Position numbers and translations under genes: made by a program. Below the pieces are notes generated by a model. That model ran no database searches, was not told the origin of the DNA, and was given only the letters and a program-made list of their open reading frames with translations. 64,000 bases of DNA from Bacillaceae bacterium S4-13-56 (GTDB taxonomy: Bacteria; Bacillota; Bacilli; Bacillales; JAWJLM01): contig JAWJLM010000017.1 in assembly GCA_040191315.1 (NCBI GenBank), positions 1-64,000 of the forward strand, written 5' to 3'. Below are positions 61,506-64,000 of the stretch, in pieces. Position 1 is the first letter of the stretch, and each line of letters opens with the position of its first letter.

Positions 61506-62498
61506 GTGTTGAGTGAACATGGATTGAAAATTGGGAATATGAAACCGAAGTATCCAATTGTCCAAGGAGGCATGGGAGTTGGGATATCGCTTAGTAAACT
61601 AGCTGCGGCGGTAGCAAATGCTGGTGGAATTGGAACCATATCAGGAACGGGGATTTCCGTAGAAGAATTAAGGTTTCATATAAGAAAAGCAAGAGAACTT
61701 ACAAATAATAAAGGATACATTGGAGTAAATGTACTTTTTGCCATGAATGATTTTGCTGAGAAAATGAAGGTAGCTATGGAAGAAAAGGTAGATTTCATTG
61801 TTTCAGGTGCTGGAATTTCTAGAGATATGTATGCGTGGGGTCGTGAATATGATGTGCCTGTCATTTCTATTGTTTCCTCTGCGAAACTTGCGCGACTATC
61901 TGAAAGGTTGGGAGCGGCTGCTGTCGTTGTAGAAGGACATGAAGCAGGAGGGCATCTAGGGACAGATCGCCCACTTTTTGATATTTTACCTGAGGTGACA
62001 AAAGTGGTAAACATCCCTGTCATAGCAGCTGGAGGAATTTTAACTGGGGAAGATGTTGCGAAAGCTTTCCGTTTGGGAGCATCTGGTGTGCAAATGGGTA
62101 CACGATTTGTTGCAAGTGAAGAATGTGATGCACCAAATTCATTCAAACAAAAATATGTGGATGCGAAGAAAGAAGATACGGTTCTGGTTAAAACTACCGT
62201 GGGTCTTCAAGGGAGAGCGATCAAAAACAAATTCATAGAAAAAATCAGTGATGGAAGCAAGCTAAAAATCACAAAGTGTTATGACTGTTTGAAAAACTGC
62301 TCCTACCAATTCTGCACCTTAGACTCTCTATTTAAATCAATGGAAGGAGACGTTGAGGACGGACTCGTGTTTTCCGGAGCGCGTGTGCACGAAATTAAAC
62401 AAATCATACCTGTAAAGCAAATTATAGAGGGAATAATCTCAGAATGGCAAAGTGTTAGTGGGGACGGTTCGCAAATAAAAAAAGCTGTCGTATCATAA
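61506..62498 (+). CDS. Nitronate monooxygenase / FabK-like FMN protein
   Basis: FMN barrel of 330 residues in the NMO/enoyl-ACP reductase II family. Motifs are YPIVQGGMGVGISLSKLAAA, NVLFAMNDFAEKM, VVVEGHEAGGHLG, VPVIAAGGI-like (IPVIAAGGILTGEDVAKAF) and GVQMGTRFVASEE. A Cys-rich piece follows (KCYDCLKNCSYQFC). GTG at 61506 with TTG at 61509 as alternative. The codons SVSGDGS near the C-terminus are REP R26. It is unlinked to other fatty-acid genes except the nearby reductase. The reaction cannot be settled from sequence. Confidence 0.82.
   Translation: MLSEHGLKIGNMKPKYPIVQGGMGVGISLSKLAAAVANAGGIGTISGTGISVEELRFHIRKARELTNNKGYIGVNVLFAMNDFAEKMKVAMEEKVDFIVSGAGISRDMYAWGREYDVPVISIVSSAKLARLSERLGAAAVVVEGHEAGGHLGTDRPLFDILPEVTKVVNIPVIAAGGILTGEDVAKAFRLGASGVQMGTRFVASEECDAPNSFKQKYVDAKKEDTVLVKTTVGLQGRAIKNKFIEKISDGSKLKITKCYDCLKNCSYQFCTLDSLFKSMEGDVEDGLVFSGARVHEIKQIIPVKQIIEGIISEWQSVSGDGSQIKKAVVS
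62451..62472 (+). repeat. REP copy R26, inside coding sequence
   Basis: AGTGTTAGTGGGGACGGTTC then GC, 3' arm lost. Read in frame as SVSGDGS near the end of the NMO/FabK-like protein. Confidence 0.82.
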
Positions 62499-62514
62499 TG
62501 TTAATAGATAACGA

Positions 62515-62546
62515 AAATAACCTCCTGTGTAACAGGAGGTTATTTA
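62515..62546. terminator. Terminator between convergent genes
   Basis: AAAATAACCTCCTG pairs with CAGGAGGTTATTT. Confidence 0.9.
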
Positions 62547-62588
62547 TATAATGTTTATTTTGGTTTGGACTATAAAAATCCACCATTT

Positions 62589-62619
62589 GTGTTGGTGAGA
62601 ACCGTCCCTACCAACACGC
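62589..62619 (-). repeat. REP copy R27
   Basis: C-form GTGTTGGTGAGAACCGTCCC then TACCAACACGC. On the minus strand its first base is the G of the TAG stop of the SDR gene. Confidence 0.93.
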
Positions 62620-63362
62620 TAAATGACTACTCCTCCGTCTACGCTAAGGACTGTGCCTGTAATGAAACGGGCTTCATCGGAGGCTAGAAAAGCGTAGGCG
62701 TTTGCGATGTCTTCTGGAAGTCCTAGGTCACCAAGGACGGATTTTCCTTTCATCATATCAAGTACTTTGTCTGGCATTTTTTCTGTCATTGGGGTCATTA
62801 TAAATCCTGGTGCTACTGCATTCACGCGAATTTTATTTTTACCAAGCTCTTTTGCCCAGCTCTTCGTCATACCTATTACGCCCCATTTAGTTGCAGCGTA
62901 GTTTGTCTGGCCAAAGTTGCCGTATAATCCAACAACAGAAGATGCATTCAAAATGACTCCGCCGTTTTGCTCCTTCATTACCTTAGCTGCAGCTTGACCC
63001 ACATTGAATACACCTTTCAAGTTAACATCAATGACACGATCCCATTGTTCCTCTGTCATCTTTACTAAAGTTGAATCAGCAGTAATTCCTGCATTGTTTA
63101 CTACTACATCGATACGACCATATTGATCAACTACTTTTTGAATTAATTCACTTACTTGTTCGCGGTCTGCTACATTTGAAACAATTCCGATTGCTTTCCC
63201 GCCTGCTGTTGTAATTTCATCTACAGTCTTATTGATATCGCTTTCATTTACATCAGTAACAACTACAATTGCCCCCTCAGAAGCAAATTTTTCCGCTGTT
63301 GCTGCGCCGATACCACGACCTCCACCAGTGATAATGGATACTTTATTTTCCAATCTCATCAA
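62619..63362 (-). CDS. SDR: 3-oxoacyl-ACP/acetoacetyl-CoA reductase (FabG/PhaB-like)
   Basis: Reductase of 247 residues. NAD(P)-binding TGGGRGIGAATAEKF, then NNAG (VVNNAGITADSTLVKMTEEQ), catalytic Ser in LNASSVVGLYG and Y-x3-K in TNYAATKWG, and the end GTVLSVDGGVVI. Divergent from a thiolase, so a role in acetoacetyl-CoA/hydroxybutyrate metabolism is more likely than in core fatty-acid synthesis, but this is context only. Ribosome site AGGAGGG lies just before ATG. Confidence 0.85.
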   Translation of the reverse strand: MMRLENKVSIITGGGRGIGAATAEKFASEGAIVVVTDVNESDINKTVDEITTAGGKAIGIVSNVADREQVSELIQKVVDQYGRIDVVVNNAGITADSTLVKMTEEQWDRVIDVNLKGVFNVGQAAAKVMKEQNGGVILNASSVVGLYGNFGQTNYAATKWGVIGMTKSWAKELGKNKIRVNAVAPGFIMTPMTEKMPDKVLDMMKGKSVLGDLGLPEDIANAYAFLASDEARFITGTVLSVDGGVVI

Positions 63363-63673
63363 ATAGCCCTCCTAAAATATAAATCTATTAATATATATGC
63401 AAAATTCGTGCCAATAAAGTCCCTAACAAAAATTAATTTTGCGATGCGCTTATAGTGAATGTCTTTAGTTGCCCCTACGCAAATAGAAAAGTTTTAGACT
63501 ATCTATCTGACCAACGCTAATCTACCTAATAGGCTGTCGTTTTTTAGATCAGTGTACAAATTTCATACACTTTCAAATTGAGGAATATATAAAACACTTA
63601 CATTCCTTGGTTCTTATTCTTGGTACATTTTTTGCATGATTAAGATTAGAAAAAAAGAGGAGGTACAAATGAA
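63363..63673. other. Divergent promoter region with family D-like block
   Basis: Region between the SDR and thiolase genes. Around 63455-63485, GAATGTCTTTAGTTGCCCCT then ACGCAAATAG matches inverted family D. No further structure is clear. Confidence 0.5.
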
Positions 63674-64000
63674 GTGAGAGAAGTAGTTATTGCTAGTGCA
63701 GTTCGAACACCGGTAGGCAGCTTTGGTGGAGTTCTTAGAGATGTATCCGCCATAGACCTTGGTGTGGCAGCAGCAAAAGAAGCGATGAAACGAGCCAACA
63801 TCCAACCGGACCTCATTGATGAAGTACTAGTAGGTAATATTTTGTCTGCAGGATTGGGTCAAAATGTGGCTAGGCAGATCGCTATTCATGCAGGAATTCC
63901 AGAAACAACACCTGCGATGACCATCAACAAGCTTTGTGGGTCCGGGTTGCGTACCGTGAGTATGGGAGCACAATTTATCATGCTTGGAGATGCTGATGTT
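63674..64000 (+). CDS. Acetyl-CoA C-acetyltransferase (thiolase), 5' part
   Basis: Partial gene, cut by the window end. GTG at 63674 is preceded by AGGAGG at about 63658; an ATG at 63668 is followed at once by a stop in its own frame. Translation starts [20 protein letters not shown] and includes [20 protein letters not shown] and the nucleophile Cys in [12 protein letters not shown], typical of biosynthetic or degradative thiolases. Divergent from the SDR reductase; together they could interconvert acetyl-CoA and 3-hydroxybutyryl-CoA. Confidence 0.9.
   Translation, partial: MREVVIASAVRTPVGSFGGVLRDVSAIDLGVAAAKEAMKRANIQPDLIDEVLVGNILSAGLGQNVARQIAIHAGIPETTPAMTINKLCGSGLRTVSMGAQFIMLGDADV

Noticed and set aside
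271-62619. REP copies as ordinary intrinsic terminators
   Set aside because: They lack a T-run, and several are followed by a separate true terminator (R2, R3, R18).

Overview
The window is low-G+C DNA typical of the Firmicutes, most likely a member of the Bacillaceae. Supporting signs are strong AGGAGG-type ribosome sites, many TTG/GTG starts, cre-like sites, a T-box leader in front of proBA, a thermolysin-type protease, and families closest in kind to Bacillus proteins. The genus cannot be fixed from sequence alone. About 43 genes are supported. The 5' end holds a 52-bp tandem repeat. The 3' end cuts a thiolase gene.

Layout. 0.3-7 kb: a TetR regulator divergent from an RND efflux pump, then an LPXTG-type surface 5'-nucleotidase. 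7-22 kb: a complete D-xylose locus. It has xylR, xylA, xylB, an aldose 1-epimerase, a three-component xylose sensor (membrane-anchored sugar-binding protein, LytS/YesM-type kinase, YesN-type AraC regulator), two xylose-binding lipoproteins, and the xylG/xylH transporter. 22-34 kb: mixed housekeeping and accessory genes, including a glucosaminidase-fold protein, a DUF1643 protein, a chemotaxis receptor, phosphoglucomutase, a SEC-C protein, a MerR/TipAS regulator, a HAD phosphatase, DegV and an M23 peptidase. 34-37 kb: proBA with its T-box. 38-40 kb: a secreted M4 metalloprotease. 40.6-48.9 kb: an acyl-CoA catabolic cluster (acyl-CoA dehydrogenase, CaiB/racemase family protein, two acyl-CoA ligases, an SDR and a thiolase). 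49.5-56 kb: DUF4349 lipoprotein, lactonase, LLM oxidoreductase, GGDEF-EAL protein and a Pro/Gly-rich protein. 56.8-59.4 kb: the two-subunit 2-oxoacid:acceptor oxidoreductase. 60-64 kb: a REP-associated tyrosine transposase (RAYT), a nitronate monooxygenase/FabK-like gene, and a reductase divergent from a thiolase.

The most striking content is between the genes. One palindromic repeat of about 30 bp (arms GTGTTGGT / ACCAACAC, core GGGACGGTTC) occurs about 27 times, and a RAYT gene lies among copies of it. This looks like a REP/RAYT system. About fifteen copies abut, overlap or lie inside the 3' end of a gene, and all have the same orientation relative to that gene. Two supply the stop codon outright and two lie inside coding sequence. 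The RNA made in that orientation can fold through two G-U wobbles that become A-C mismatches in the opposite strand. Several copies are paired around a conserved linker.

At least four other dispersed repeat families (called B-E here) fill the intergenic gaps. One of them (C) is a structured element of about 230-300 bp with nested hairpins and a fixed 3' end, which recalls transposon-derived guide-RNA scaffolds. The xylose locus (6.9-21.9 kb) and the acyl-CoA cluster (40.1-51.6 kb) carry no REP copy.
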